A stretch of DNA of 64,000 bases from Methanobacterium spitsbergense (GTDB taxonomy: Archaea; Methanobacteriota; Methanobacteria; Methanobacteriales; Methanobacteriaceae). Below the pieces are notes generated by a model that was given only the letters and a program-made list of their open reading frames with translations, searched no databases and was not told where the DNA came from. Made by a program: the position numbers and the translations under genes. Position 1 is the first letter of the stretch. Each line of letters starts with the position of its first letter. Shown piece by piece: positions 22,516 to 32,786 of this stretch. Where the stretch lies: the NCBI RefSeq assembly GCF_019931065.1, contig NZ_JAIOUQ010000016.1:1-64000 (forward strand), given 5' to 3'.

Positions 22516-23379
22516 ATGTTCAGTGTATCCTTTTCAGATATCAGTGTTAAATTTATAAAATTAACATTTAAATCTCGATTTTTACTAGCTAAAACCTGTA
22601 AAAAAATTCCACCTATTGCTAAGATAGTTGATAAACTGCTCTTTGATGGGGATGATATACAGGTGATACCAAGAACCTTAAAATCTGATAATTTAAAATT
22701 GAAAAATATTGAAATAAACAGAGAAATACCAGCTTCAGAGGAATCTATTATTCCAAACGATGTTTTAAAGGAAATGGTAAGAAGTTCCAGATATCATTTT
22801 ATAATGGATTTCTGCATATGTAGAGTATCATCTGATTGCACTGATTATCCGCATGAACTGGGTTGTTTGTTCCTTGGTAAGGGCACTAAAAGGATATCAC
22901 ATAAATTTGGTCGGATGGTAAATCCAGATGAAGCTATAGAACATATTGATAGATGCCACGATGCAGGATTAATACATATTATTGGCCGTAATAAGATTGA
23001 CAGTGTATGGTTAAACACAGGCCCTAAAGAAGAACTATTATCAATTTGCCACTGCTGTCCCTGTTGTTGTTTATGGAAAATGGTTCCAGAATTGCCAGAT
23101 GAGATTAGTAAAGGTTTTACCCCAATGATTGGAGTTGAAATAGAATTCAATCAGGATCTTTGCCGAGGTTGTGGAAAATGTGCAGCCGATAACATCTGTT
23201 TTGTAAATGCAATCAAAATTCACAATGGAAAGGCAATAATTGATAATCAGATTTGTAGAAAATGTGGTAAATGTGTTGAAATCTGCAAAGAGGAAGCATT
23301 AAAAGTTTTAATAGAACCAAATGCCGTTATACATTCAATCGAACGTGTTAAAAAATTGGTTAATGTTGAAAGCGAATGA
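22516..23379 (+). CDS. Polyferredoxin-type 4Fe-4S protein
   Basis: 287 aa from ATG 22516, which has GGGAG 6 nt upstream; longer frames (22453, 22495) lack a site. The middle holds unusual Cys groups ([11 protein letters not shown] and [11 protein letters not shown]), and the C-terminus holds two ferredoxin clusters ([13 protein letters not shown] with a partly irregular spacing, and [16 protein letters not shown]). It resembles methanogen 4Fe-4S proteins of unknown partner. It lies 70 bp after the glycosylase gene on the same strand and may be co-transcribed. Confidence 0.8.
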   Translation: MFSVSFSDISVKFIKLTFKSRFLLAKTCKKIPPIAKIVDKLLFDGDDIQVIPRTLKSDNLKLKNIEINREIPASEESIIPNDVLKEMVRSSRYHFIMDFCICRVSSDCTDYPHELGCLFLGKGTKRISHKFGRMVNPDEAIEHIDRCHDAGLIHIIGRNKIDSVWLNTGPKEELLSICHCCPCCCLWKMVPELPDEISKGFTPMIGVEIEFNQDLCRGCGKCAADNICFVNAIKIHNGKAIIDNQICRKCGKCVEICKEEALKVLIEPNAVIHSIERVKKLVNVESE

Positions 23380-23546
23380 ATACAGCAAAAGATTGAATCT
23401 TAAATATTCATTTTATTTTCTGTTTAATTTCAATTAATATTATGGATATTATATATTGAAATTCAATCTTTTTCAATTTTATTATTATTTATACTTCTAG
23501 ATTCATAATCATATAAGAAATCATTAACAAAGAAAAAAGTGATAAA

Positions 23547-24518
23547 ATGGAATTTCCAGTTACAAGAATGAGAAGATTACGGAAAAATCATAACATTCGA
23601 ACCATACTTACAGAATCCAAGCTGAATCCAGAGGATTTTGTTTATCCAATGTTTGTGAAAGAAGGACTTGAAGATGGTCAGAAAGAACATATTGACACAA
23701 TGCCCGGTCAATACAGGTACTCCATAAACGATACTGTAGAAGAAGCCTCTAGACTCGAAGAAATAGGATTGTCATCTGTACTTCTCTTTGGAATGCCACT
23801 ATTAAAGGATGATAAGGGTTCAATGGCATATAATAAGGACGGAATAGTTCAACAAGCTGTGAGAAGACTTAAAAAAGAAACAGATCTTGTGGTGATTACA
23901 GATGTTTGTATGTGTCAATATACTTCCCATGGGCACTGCGGAATAATACGTGATGATGAAATAATTAATGATGAAACCCTTAATTATCTTTCAAAAATAG
24001 CATTAAGCCATGCTGAAGCCGGTGCGGATATAGTTGCGCCTTCAGATATGATGGATGGTAGAGTTGGAGCTATAAGAAAGACTTTAGATTTAAATGGCCA
24101 TTACAACACGATTATTATGTCCTACTCAGCTAAATATTCATCATCATTTTATGCACCTTTCAGGGATGCTGTTTGTTCTGCCCCATGCTTTGGTGACAGG
24201 AAATCCTATCAGATGAATCCATCCAATACAAGTGAAGCACTAAGAGAAGTAAAAATGGATATTGACGAAGGCGCTGATATTGTAATGATAAAACCTGCAA
24301 TGCCTTATCTTGACATTATTAAAGGTGTGAAAGATGAATTTAAGATGCCAACAGCGGCTTATCAAGTGAGTGGAGAGTATTCAATGTTAATGGCAGGCAT
24401 AAATGCAGGATATATTACAAAAGAATCCATCTATGAATCTCTTCAATCAATCAAAAGGGCGGGCGCTGATCTTATTATTACTCATTTTGCACCTGAATTT
24501 TTGGAAGGAAGCATTTAA
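23547..24518 (+). CDS. hemB: Porphobilinogen synthase (ALA dehydratase)
   Basis: Condenses two 5-aminolevulinate molecules to porphobilinogen, a step on the route to sirohaem, cobamides and coenzyme F430. The 323-aa protein has the metal-binding [12 protein letters not shown] motif near residue 118, the two active-site lysines in [18 protein letters not shown] and [11 protein letters not shown], and the RMRRLRKN N-terminal arm. Cys in the metal site indicates a zinc-type enzyme. It starts with ATG 23547 after a short AT-rich promoter region and is followed by a CitG-like gene 66 bp away. Confidence 0.97.
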   Translation: MEFPVTRMRRLRKNHNIRTILTESKLNPEDFVYPMFVKEGLEDGQKEHIDTMPGQYRYSINDTVEEASRLEEIGLSSVLLFGMPLLKDDKGSMAYNKDGIVQQAVRRLKKETDLVVITDVCMCQYTSHGHCGIIRDDEIINDETLNYLSKIALSHAEAGADIVAPSDMMDGRVGAIRKTLDLNGHYNTIIMSYSAKYSSSFYAPFRDAVCSAPCFGDRKSYQMNPSNTSEALREVKMDIDEGADIVMIKPAMPYLDIIKGVKDEFKMPTAAYQVSGEYSMLMAGINAGYITKESIYESLQSIKRAGADLIITHFAPEFLEGSI

Positions 24519-24584
24519 TCTAAAAAGTTTATTAGAGATTTCATTAAAAAATCTGAACATAGATTTAAAAAGGAGTTATATGAA

Positions 24585-25496
24585 TTGGATCCTGATTTCA
24601 TTGCAAAAACAGCACAGATTGCATCTGTATTAGAGGTTAGTGGACATCCTAAACCCGGTAATGTTCACAGAACACGTGATTTTCCAGATATGGTATTTGA
24701 AGACTTTTTAATAAGCGGTGTAGTAATTGGTGACACCATGAAAAAAGCTGCCAAAAGAGGATTTAAATATAATAAAAAAGATTCCCTGGATAAAATTGAG
24801 ATAGGTAAATTAATAAAGGAAGCTGTGCTTGAAACAAATAAATGGATAGCCAACAACACCAATTTAGGGATTGTCATGCTTTTAACACCTTTATCAGCAG
24901 CCGCAGGAATGAGCAGCAATGTTAATGAGCTCCAAAATAATGTGGATAACATAATGAGAAACACAACCCCCTATGATGCTGCAAATCTATACGATGCAAT
25001 CAACATAGCAGATGCTGGAGGCATGGGAGAAAGGGAAGATCTAGATGTTGGAAGCACTGATGCCAAAAAAGAACTTATTGATAAAAATATAAATATGTAC
25101 GATGTGCTTGATCTATCCTCCCAATGGGATATGCTTGCATTTGAACTTACAAGAACCATGCCCATTACATTTGAAATAGGATATCCCACTTACAAAGGAG
25201 TTAAAGAAACCAATGGCATAAATAATGCAACAGTACAAACATTTTTAACAATACTGTCAATATATGACGACACATTGATATCCCGGAAATATGGTGCTGA
25301 AATAGCTCAAAAGGTTTCTGAAGATGCAAATATGATAATATCTGAAGGCGGAATCTTAACAGATAAAGGTCGGGATATGTTAAATAAATTCGACCAAGAT
25401 CTAATTGAAAAAAGTTTAAATCCGGGTACAACAGCCGATCTGACAGCATCATCAGTAATGGTTGCTCTTCTTGATGAATATAATGATAATTTTTAG
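24585..25496 (+). CDS. Triphosphoribosyl-dephospho-CoA synthase-like protein (CitG/MdcB family)
   Basis: 303 aa. It carries the family signature [17 protein letters not shown] near residue 18, [11 protein letters not shown] near residue 148 and a helical fold typical of CitG/MdcB. Bacterial members make the prosthetic-group precursor of citrate or malonate decarboxylase; methanogens lack these enzymes, so the archaeal role is unknown and probably concerns another phosphoribosyl or pterin-like cofactor. The start is TTG 24585, 9 bp after AGGAG; an ATG at 24580 is out of frame. It lies between hemB and pheS on one strand. Confidence 0.83.
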   Translation: MDPDFIAKTAQIASVLEVSGHPKPGNVHRTRDFPDMVFEDFLISGVVIGDTMKKAAKRGFKYNKKDSLDKIEIGKLIKEAVLETNKWIANNTNLGIVMLLTPLSAAAGMSSNVNELQNNVDNIMRNTTPYDAANLYDAINIADAGGMGEREDLDVGSTDAKKELIDKNINMYDVLDLSSQWDMLAFELTRTMPITFEIGYPTYKGVKETNGINNATVQTFLTILSIYDDTLISRKYGAEIAQKVSEDANMIISEGGILTDKGRDMLNKFDQDLIEKSLNPGTTADLTASSVMVALLDEYNDNF

Positions 25497-25551
25497 AATA
25501 GAAATTTTATATTTATTTGATTACTAAATAGATCAATTGGAAATGATTAAT

Positions 25552-27105
25552 ATGAACGATGATAAACTCCTGAAAATTATTGATGAATTACACATTTACG
25601 AAAAAAAGGTTTTAAAGGGATTAGAATCTGCAGGATATGAAGCTACACCCGAAGAAATAGTTGAATCTCAGAAAATGGACATTAAATCTGTTATGAGCGC
25701 TGCAGGAATTCTTGAATCAAGGGGTTTGATAAAGGTTCAAAAGGATGTTAAAGATATATTAAGCCTTACAGACGATGGTCAAGTATATGCTAAGCAGGGA
25801 TTACCTGAAAGGAATATATTAAAAGTTTTAGGCGAAAAAAATTCCATTCCAATGACAGACATTGGTAAAGAAACTAGATTGGAACCTAATGAAGTTAAAA
25901 TTGCAATAGGATGGATTATTCGAAAGAAATGGGCTTTCATCGATAAAGGAATTGTTAAAATAACAGAAGATGGTAAAAAAGCCCTGGATACGGATTTCAA
26001 TGATGAACAGCTCCTTAAAACATTGCTTGAAATGCAACAACTTCTGCTTTTCGAACCTTCAAAAATAATTAAAAATGGTTACAACCTTTTAAAACAGCGA
26101 AAAGGAATACTCTCTGTTAAAAAAGATGTTAAATATCGTTTAAAAGTTACTAAAGAAGGTAAAAAAGTATTGAAGCATGGTGTTGATCTCACTTATACTG
26201 CAACCCAACTTACCCATGAACAATTGAAAACTGGTTCATGGAAGTCTTTGAAGTTCAGAAGTTATGATATTAATGCAGAGCATCCTGAAACATTTCCAAG
26301 TAAGATACATCCATTAACAAGAATTATTGAAGAGATTAGAGACGTGTTCCTTAACATGGGTTTTACAGAGTCAAGCGGCAATATTTTAGAATCAGCTTTC
26401 TGGAATTTTGACTGTCTTTTCCAGCCTCAAGATCACGCAGCACGTGAAATGCAGGATACATTTTATATTAAAAATCCTAAACATTCTCAATTACCTGATG
26501 ATCAACTCGTTAAAAGAGTTTCAGATGTCCATGAGAATGGGGGAACAACTGAATCCGAAGGATGGCAGTACACATGGGATCGTGAAGTTGCAAAACAATC
26601 TGTTTTAAGAACACATACCACATGTGTGTCTGCAAGGTTTTTATCCGAATATAAACCTCCCCTTAAGATGTTCTCTGTTGGTAGAGTTTTCAGAAGGGAA
26701 ACAATTACATATAAACATCTTCCAGAATTCCATCAAGTCGAGGGAATTGTTGCTGCTGAGGATATTAATTATAAAAATCTTCTTGGAATTATCGAAGAAT
26801 TTTATCATAAATTAGGGTTTAAAGTGAGGTTCAGGCCTGCATACTTCCCGTACACATATCTATCAACAGAATGTGAAATATACTTACCTGAGAAGGAAAG
26901 CTGGATAGAACTTGGAGGATCTGGAATGTTCAGACCAGAAGTTTTAGAACCATTAGGAGTTGAAACACCAGTATTAGCATTTGGACTTGGAATTGAAAGG
27001 TTAGCTATGTTGAAATTAGGAATAACCGATATAAGAATGCTCTACAAAAGTGATATAGGATGGCTCAGAAAACTACCAGTTACAGATGGTGTGAAACTCA
27101 ATTAA
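25552..27105 (+). CDS. pheS: Phenylalanine-tRNA ligase alpha subunit
   Basis: Charges tRNA-Phe as an (alpha-beta)2 enzyme with PheT, which is not in this window. The 517-aa archaeal form has N-terminal winged-helix repeats (residues about 1-200) and a class II catalytic core with motif 2 [22 protein letters not shown] and motif 3 [32 protein letters not shown] contributes to the active site. The start is not sharply defined; ATG 25543 and 25552 are both in frame with only weak upstream purines. Confidence 0.96.
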   Translation: MNDDKLLKIIDELHIYEKKVLKGLESAGYEATPEEIVESQKMDIKSVMSAAGILESRGLIKVQKDVKDILSLTDDGQVYAKQGLPERNILKVLGEKNSIPMTDIGKETRLEPNEVKIAIGWIIRKKWAFIDKGIVKITEDGKKALDTDFNDEQLLKTLLEMQQLLLFEPSKIIKNGYNLLKQRKGILSVKKDVKYRLKVTKEGKKVLKHGVDLTYTATQLTHEQLKTGSWKSLKFRSYDINAEHPETFPSKIHPLTRIIEEIRDVFLNMGFTESSGNILESAFWNFDCLFQPQDHAAREMQDTFYIKNPKHSQLPDDQLVKRVSDVHENGGTTESEGWQYTWDREVAKQSVLRTHTTCVSARFLSEYKPPLKMFSVGRVFRRETITYKHLPEFHQVEGIVAAEDINYKNLLGIIEEFYHKLGFKVRFRPAYFPYTYLSTECEIYLPEKESWIELGGSGMFRPEVLEPLGVETPVLAFGLGIERLAMLKLGITDIRMLYKSDIGWLRKLPVTDGVKLN

Positions 27106-27140
27106 AACGGATTATACTCCCTATGTAATGGATAAATGAT

Positions 27141-27647
27141 TTGGAGGAATTATATATCAACGAGTCCAATGAACGAGTGCAGATCATTGAAAAAATGTTG
27201 ACCTACAAGATTTCCCTTGAAAACAGTCATGGAGATCTTGTGGAAGAACTGAATAAACATTACAATCAGATCAATAAATCTTCCACCGATGATTTGAATG
27301 GATTTATAGATGTTGAGCATGTAAGCTATGAAAATCCATACGAAGCTTATTTGATAACCCAAATTAAAATTGTTGAGTTTTTACCTCATGTAATAGCAGA
27401 ATATATTCATAAATTGAATGTTGGAGAAGATATTGACCAAGTTCTAGAATTATTTGAACTAGATGTTTTCCATGTTAAAAGAGATATTTACAGCGATTTA
27501 AGTGAATGGGAAATCCTTCTTGACCATATTACCGAAGAAAGGATTTCAGAGATCATTTGTAATCCCAAGGGACATGGTGATCTGATACTTAAGGAAATTA
27601 TATGGATAAAAAAATATGAAGAAAAACTGTTAAAAAAAGGAACGTGA
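27141..27647 (+). CDS. Conserved acidic protein of unknown function
   Basis: 168 aa, acidic and mainly helical, with no motif I recognise. The frame opens with TTG 27141, reading MEELYINESNERVQ. The sequence GGAGG lies inside these first codons rather than before them, so the start is uncertain; GTG 27177 is an in-frame alternative. It begins 35 bp after pheS and is probably on the same transcript. Confidence 0.6.
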   Translation: MEELYINESNERVQIIEKMLTYKISLENSHGDLVEELNKHYNQINKSSTDDLNGFIDVEHVSYENPYEAYLITQIKIVEFLPHVIAEYIHKLNVGEDIDQVLELFELDVFHVKRDIYSDLSEWEILLDHITEERISEIICNPKGHGDLILKEIIWIKKYEEKLLKKGT

Positions 27648-28157
27648 TCTCCAAATCTATTTTTAATTTTTGTTATCAAATTTCTATAAAAGCACATTTA
27701 ATTTGAAGAGATGGTATTATCAACATCATTTTTTCACAGATAATAATATCCCTTTATAGTATTATTAAACTCTTTAACATTATTAACAACCTTAATTTCC
27801 CCATATTTTTTACTGATCTAATTAATCCTATCAATCTAATCATCTTCTAAAATTCTTTATCTTGGTTAATCTAAAAAAGGTATTAATAATATATGTTAAA
27901 AAGGTAGGGATAATTAATAACAAATTATATTAAGTTTTAAAACTAATATAACACCCTTAAGATTTAAAATAAAGCTTAAAGAGGAAAAGAATTTATAAAA
28001 ATGAAAGGAGTTGAAATTTGATTATCATTTCATATCTAAATATTAATTGAAATATTATAATTTAAAAACAAAGTTTATATTCTAATTTAATACAATTAAC
28101 TATAATTTTCAGTTGTTTGGGTTATATGGATTTTTATGTTGTGGGAGTATGATAATA
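27648..28157. other. AT-rich intergenic region
   Basis: About 500 bp with no gene. It must contain the promoter of the TFE-like gene; TATA-like TTTATATTCTAA lies at about 28074-28085. No other structure is seen. Confidence 0.4.
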
Positions 28158-28670
28158 ATGTTAAATGATCCGATTGTACAGGAAATTTTAATGGATATAA
28201 CAGACGATGAAAAATGTAGCATTCCAATTATTGAATGCATATTAGATGGTAAAACTTCTGCCGAAGAAATTTCAGAGGAAACTGAAATAGTATTGACTTT
28301 AGTAAGGAAAGTTCTCTATAAAATGAATGATGCAGGTGTTATTTCCTACACAAAGACCAAAGATCCTAAGACAAAATGGGAAATTTACAGTTGGAAATTT
28401 GAAGAAGACAAGGTCTATGATCTCATAACAAAAAAATATGATAAATTATCCGAACAAATTGAAAAATCTGTTAAGTATGAAGAAGAAAATATGTTTTTTG
28501 TATGTAATAATGGACATCGGTATATATTTGAAAAAGCATCTGAAGACAACTTCATATGTCCAAAATGCAAAGGTTCACTTGAATATCAAGAGAATTCAGC
28601 TGTAATAGAAGAACTATTAAAAGAAAAGGTTGCATGTGATTTAATCAATCATAAAGAAAATGATAAATAA
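28158..28670 (+). CDS. TFE-like transcription factor with incomplete zinc ribbon
   Basis: 170-aa protein with the plan of archaeal TFE (TFIIE-alpha homologue), which helps open promoters with TBP, TFB and RNA polymerase. An N-terminal winged helix (ILDGKTSAEEISEETEIVLTLVRKVLYKMNDAGVISY in register with TFE) is followed by a zinc ribbon. The first Cys pair is altered: FVCNNGHRY where TFE has CPNCG, leaving CxxxH plus CPKC. The start is ATG 28158, 10 bp after GGGAG; ATG 28149 is too close. It may be the only TFE or a diverged second copy. Confidence 0.8.
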   Translation: MLNDPIVQEILMDITDDEKCSIPIIECILDGKTSAEEISEETEIVLTLVRKVLYKMNDAGVISYTKTKDPKTKWEIYSWKFEEDKVYDLITKKYDKLSEQIEKSVKYEEENMFFVCNNGHRYIFEKASEDNFICPKCKGSLEYQENSAVIEELLKEKVACDLINHKENDK

Positions 28671-28693
28671 TAATGATTTAAGGTTAATTTGAA

Positions 28694-28909
28694 TTATTTA
28701 TCCCGAATAGATGCCAATCTACTTGTAACCATAGTTTTTGCCATTAAAAGATCATTATCAGTATCTTTGGATGTTACTGTTGTAGTTTCAATTAATTTAA
28801 GTAGATTTTCTAATTCTTCTGTTTTACAGTTACTTGCTTTTTTTAAGAGATCTTTTGATTTTTTTTGGTTTTCCTGTATTTTGTTTTCCGAGGATTTTCT
28901 GAATTTCAT
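28694..28909 (-). CDS. Small coiled-coil protein, paralogue B
   Basis: 71 aa beginning MKFRKSSENK and ending in LMAKTMVTSRLASIRDK. It is clearly related to the 71-aa protein at 46267-46482 (KTEELENLLKLIE versus KPEELENLLNQIE; AKTMVTSRLAS versus AKTMTTSRLAS) and shares its N-terminus with the overlapping upstream gene. Charged and helical, no enzyme motif. Its 5' end overlaps the end of paralogue A by 80 bp in another frame. Ribosome-binding site weak. Confidence 0.6.
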   Translation of the reverse strand: MKFRKSSENKIQENQKKSKDLLKKASNCKTEELENLLKLIETTTVTSKDTDNDLLMAKTMVTSRLASIRDK

Positions 28910-29048
28910 GAATAATCATGCCCTTTATTGCTTCAATTTTAGATATAAATTGTTCTAAAGATTCTTCTAATTCTTCTGGTTTATCGTTTATTTCATTCAA
29001 CATTTCTTTATTAATCCTTTTGTTCTCACTTGGTTTTCGTAATTTCAT
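28830..29048 (-). CDS. Small coiled-coil protein, paralogue A
   Basis: 72 aa starting MKLRKPSENK and containing KPEELEESLEQF, the shared signature of this small family. The C-terminus diverges (LGKQNTGKPKKIKRSLKK) where it overlaps paralogue B in a different frame. ATG 29048 is chosen because it aligns with the MxxRKxxEN start of both relatives; a longer frame begins at 29066. Upstream sequence GTGTTCATTC is nearly identical to that before the 46482 start. Confidence 0.55.
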   Translation of the reverse strand: MKLRKPSENKRINKEMLNEINDKPEELEESLEQFISKIEAIKGMIIHEIQKILGKQNTGKPKKIKRSLKKSK

Positions 29049-29066
29049 GAATGAACACGTTCCCAT

Positions 29067-29467
29067 TTTTTAGAATTAGAATAATGGAGGTAGTTGAAGC
29101 AAGTACTAAGTACTGACTTCAACATTTGGCATGATAATGGAATTGATTATAGTCCATAAAATCAAACTCCAACTTATTATTATTTGTTTTAATAAATATT
29201 TAAATATATCCAATATATGGTATAATTAATGATTAATTTACATTTTATTACATTTTCATACATAATTATGTGATTATTTTAAATAGCAGATTTAATTAGA
29301 ATTATTTCATATTAATCCGGTAAAAGTAAACTTTCAATATATCCTTATATTAAGATCAAACTTTAAAGTCGATATTTAATCCCAATTAATTTATAACTAC
29401 TTGATTTTAACATTCTTTTTAGGAAGTTTTATTTAAAGAAAAACTAAAAAAAGAGTAGGGGGTTTGG
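29067..29467. other. Divergent intergenic region with a 10-bp-phased repeat
   Basis: 400 bp between the small paralogue pair and the APC permease region. It contains one of four blocks of three 8-bp units with 10-bp period (29236-29263). AGTACTAAGTACT at about 29102-29114 is a short repeat. No gene. Confidence 0.5.
29236..29263 (-). promoter_or_regulatory. 10-bp-phased direct repeat, block D
   Basis: Read on the reverse strand, three units ATGTATGA, ATGTAATA and ATGTAAAT are separated by AA and AA. The units are exactly 10 bp apart. The same arrangement occurs at 49585, 54944 and 58235. Operator function is inferred only from recurrence and spacing. Confidence 0.45.
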
Positions 29468-29584
29468 ATGAACAAAAGTTATAGGTGTATTTATTCTGTT
29501 TTTTATTTAATATCTACCAGTATAGTAATTCATCCAAATTTATTACATGGATCGAAAAATATTTCGGAAAAAATCAATAAATGA
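29468..29584 (+). CDS. Possible 38-aa leader ORF overlapping the permease start
   Basis: ATG 29468 lies 5 bp after a strong ribosome-binding site (AGGGGG, 29457-29462). The 38-codon frame (MNKSYRCIYSVFYL...) runs past the permease ATG at 29547 and stops at 29584. The permease ATG itself has no ribosome-binding site. The short ORF could deliver ribosomes to the permease start or act as a regulatory leader. It resembles no known peptide. Confidence 0.4.
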   Translation: MNKSYRCIYSVFYLISTSIVIHPNLLHGSKNISEKINK

Positions 29585-30944
29585 ACTTCTTGAAATCACA
29601 GAAGACAAAAATGGACTTAAACGTGTTTTAGGTACTCCTGCACTTCTACTCATGGGTATTGGTGCAATTATTGGTGCGGGAATATTCATACTAACAGGGA
29701 TTGCATCTGCATTCTATGCAGGCCCAGCTATTATTATATCCTTTTTAATTGCTGGTGTTGCCTGTTTATTCACTGCACTTTGCTATGCAGAATTTGCATC
29801 CATGATTCCCATAGCTGGCAGTGCATACACCTACAGTTATGTAACCTTGGGAGAATTATTGGCTTGGATTATTGGCTGGGACCTTATTTTAGAATATCTG
29901 GTGATTGTTGCTACTGTTGCTGTTGGTTGGTCAGGTTACATAGTAAATATTTTCACATCATTAGGGTTAATTCTACCTGCACAACTAATAAATCCTCCTG
30001 GAGTTGAAGGTGGGCTAATAAATATTCCAGCAGTGCTAATTATAGTCAGTATAACATGGCTTTTAATTCGAGGAGTAAAACAGAGTTCCCAGGTTAATAC
30101 AGTGATTGTAATAATTAAACTATCCGTAATCTTGTTGTTCATATCCATTGGTGTTAATTATATAAATCCTGCTAATTATCATCCTTTCCTTCCCTATGGT
30201 TGGAGCGGAGTATTTAAAGGTGCAGCAATCATATTCTTTGCATATATAGGTTTTGACGCCATTACAACAGCTGCCGAAGAGGTTAAAGATCCTAAAAAAA
30301 CTTTTCCAATTGCAATTCTAGGATCACTACTTATAAGTTCCATCCTTTATATTGCTGTTTCAGGAGTTTTAGATGGTGTTCTTCCATATTATATGTTCAA
30401 AGAAACTGCTGCTCCTGTTGCATTTGCATTAAATCAATTAGGGATTCATTGGGCAGATATAGTGATCTCTATTGGGGCTTTGTGTGGAATAACTTCTGTT
30501 CTTCTAGTAAGCTTTTTCGGTCAAAGTAGAGTATTTTTCGCAATGTCCAGGGATGGTTTACTTCCTGAATTTTTTTCAAGATTACATAAAGATTTTAGAA
30601 CACCAACAAATGGAATAATAATTGTTGGTATTTTTGCATCTATACTTGCAGCATTTCTACCAATTACTGAATTAGCTGAATTGGTGAATATTGGTACCCT
30701 AGCAGCCTTCATTATAGTATCAGCAGCAATAATTATACTTAGAAAACAAAAACCAGAATTAAAACGTCCATTTAAAACCCCATTAGTACCAGTAATTCCT
30801 ATTTTAGCTATTGTTTTCTGTTTTTTCTTGGTTACACAACTACCGTCCATAACTCATATTAGATTTATTTTGTGGCTCATAATTGGTTTGTTTATTTATT
30901 ATTTTTATGGTAGAAAAAATAGTCTTCTAAGTGGGAATAAATGA
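29547..30944 (+). CDS. APC-family amino acid permease (CAT-like)
   Basis: 465-aa membrane transporter with about 12 TM segments. TM1 carries the APC motif GIGAIIGAGIFILTG, and the region IIFFAYIGFDAITTAAEEVKDPKKTFP is the consensus of cationic amino acid transporter-like members. The substrate is probably an amino acid, possibly arginine, which would connect it to the deiminase pathway at 55 kb, but nothing in the sequence decides this. No ribosome-binding site precedes ATG 29547; see the overlapping leader ORF. Confidence 0.92.
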   Translation: MDRKIFRKKSINELLEITEDKNGLKRVLGTPALLLMGIGAIIGAGIFILTGIASAFYAGPAIIISFLIAGVACLFTALCYAEFASMIPIAGSAYTYSYVTLGELLAWIIGWDLILEYLVIVATVAVGWSGYIVNIFTSLGLILPAQLINPPGVEGGLINIPAVLIIVSITWLLIRGVKQSSQVNTVIVIIKLSVILLFISIGVNYINPANYHPFLPYGWSGVFKGAAIIFFAYIGFDAITTAAEEVKDPKKTFPIAILGSLLISSILYIAVSGVLDGVLPYYMFKETAAPVAFALNQLGIHWADIVISIGALCGITSVLLVSFFGQSRVFFAMSRDGLLPEFFSRLHKDFRTPTNGIIIVGIFASILAAFLPITELAELVNIGTLAAFIIVSAAIIILRKQKPELKRPFKTPLVPVIPILAIVFCFFLVTQLPSITHIRFILWLIIGLFIYYFYGRKNSLLSGNK

Positions 30945-31109
30945 AGTTAATATTGTGTGAGTACAATTTGTACCATTATCTATAGTGGAATTGTTAAGGA
31001 TATTGAATTCTTCATCTATTTTCAGTTATGGTACATATTCCTAATTCTATAGAAAAATATATTACTTGTATTCTCTATAAATAATAATAAGAAGTTTTCG
31101 GGGAAGAAA

Positions 31110-31499
31110 ATGAAAAAACAAATCATCAAAATTCTATTGATTGAGGACAATCCTGGTGATACAAAATCTATAATAGAAATGTTAAAAGAAGCTGATGATA
31201 ACCGTTATGAAGTTGTACATACCACCAGGCTCGATGATGGAATAAAAATTATTGTAAGGGATGATTTTGATTTAATTCTATTGGATCTAGGCCTACCTGA
31301 TAGTGAAGGAATGGACACTTTTAATATTATGAAATATAATGCCCCAGATATACCCATAATAGTTCTTACCGGACTTAAGGAAGATATATTCGCTGTTAGT
31401 ACTGTTGGTAGGGGTGCTCAGGATTATCTGGTTAAAGATGAAATTGACAGTAAGTTACTGGCCACTTCCATTGATAATGCTATGAATAGTAAGAAATAA
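31110..31499 (+). CDS. Orphan single-domain response regulator
   Basis: 129-aa CheY-like receiver: IEDNPGDTKS acidic pocket, acceptor Asp in LLDLGLPDSEG, Thr in VLTGL, Lys in YLVKDE. ATG follows GGGGAAG. No kinase is adjacent. It is closely related to the orphan receiver at 62875-63285 (both with LLDLGLPD, PIIxLTGL and GAQDYLVK), so the two form a stand-alone family distinct from the Rcp1-type receiver at 7237. Confidence 0.92.
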   Translation: MKKQIIKILLIEDNPGDTKSIIEMLKEADDNRYEVVHTTRLDDGIKIIVRDDFDLILLDLGLPDSEGMDTFNIMKYNAPDIPIIVLTGLKEDIFAVSTVGRGAQDYLVKDEIDSKLLATSIDNAMNSKK

Positions 31500-32138
31500 T
31501 TTATTAGTATCTTTAATTTTATTTACAAATAAATTTTTTTTGTATTTCTGTTTTACTAATTATTATTTTTTGTTTCAGATTTTACAAAAAATAATGAAAT
31601 TTAAAAATATTACAAACGATTTACCAATTATTTTCGAGTTACAAATAATGATATTCAAAAAATTTTTTTGATCCATTAATTGTTACAAAAATAAAATTCC
31701 AACTTTTTTAATTGAATTATTGAACTTTAAACATTCCATGAATGGTACAAAAAAATTTCTAATTTTTAAAAATCAACTAAATACCATTATTTATATCATT
31801 ACATGTATACTTCGCAGTTCAAATATGATAGTTTCTCACATTTTTAAAATCACTGAACATTGAACGAGACATTATTTGTTCAATTAAGCTAAATAAACAG
31901 GGTTAAAATAAATAATCCACGTATAGAATTAAATTATTTAATTTAATCACATTATAACAACTTTGATTTTTTAAAAAAAATCTTAAATAAAAATTTAATA
32001 ATTTTATCCAAAAAAATATTTGAGATAATTTAAATTTTTAGTAAAAATAAATTTTAAAATTTCTATAAATAGAAAAGAATATCAAAAAGTAATAACTACA
32101 TAAGAATATTTATATGAAATTCTAATGGGGGGATTAGG
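31500..32138. other. Very AT-rich gap, no gene seen
   Basis: 640 bp of extreme AT content with many homopolymer runs and stops in every frame. It marks the left edge of the accessory region. The promoter of the 32139 gene must lie near its end. Confidence 0.45.
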
Positions 32139-32744
32139 ATGGATAATAAAGTTTTGGGAGGATTAATTTTAGTTTGTGTTTTAGTAGTTGTTGTAGCTGG
32201 AGTTATCATTTATAATTCACAACCTAGTACTTTTGGAGTTAATAATACCGCTATAAACACCGGAAACATGAATAACACCAATAACAATATATTACCGTCT
32301 AATAGACCATTATCCTTGTTAACAGGATTATTAATTTTAAAATTATCTTCTGGCCAATCAAGTTCTTCTAATTTTTTACCTAGCCCTTCACCTAAACCTA
32401 TTCCAAATCCTACTCCCAAACCTACACCTACCCCAATGGACAATATTATCCATCTTTTTGATGCTTATGTGAAATCAACCTATCCTCAAACAGGAATTCC
32501 CGGATTAGCAATGGTTATTGTTCAAAATGATAAAATTATTTATATGAACTGTCTTGGAGTTAGGGATGTATCTACAGGAGCCCTTGTTAATACTCATACT
32601 TTATTCCAATTGGCTTCTGATACAAAAGCCATTACGTCTACAAATATCGCCCAAATGGTTGATATGGGTATACTTAGTTGGAATGACACCATAACCCAAC
32701 CCTACCTAAATTACCTCAAAATTATAATCCCGTCAAAAATATGA
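32139..32744 (+). pseudogene. Truncated serine beta-lactamase-like surface protein
   Basis: 201 aa. An N-terminal TM anchor (residues 5-26), an Asn/Thr/Pro-rich linker with PxP repeats, and then the first part of a class C beta-lactamase/serine hydrolase domain starting near residue 100. The SxxK catalytic tetrad is present as SDTK in FQLASDTKAITS. The frame ends soon after DMGILSWNDTITQPYL, so the YxN and later motifs are missing; intact relatives have roughly 250 more residues. The start and ribosome-binding site (GGGGG at 32126-32130) are intact. It looks like a 3'-deleted gene. The product could still be anchored outside the cell but not catalytically complete. Confidence 0.78.
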
Positions 32745-32786
32745 ACTAACATAGTAATAAAGAATAATTAAAAAAAGAATAAATGT

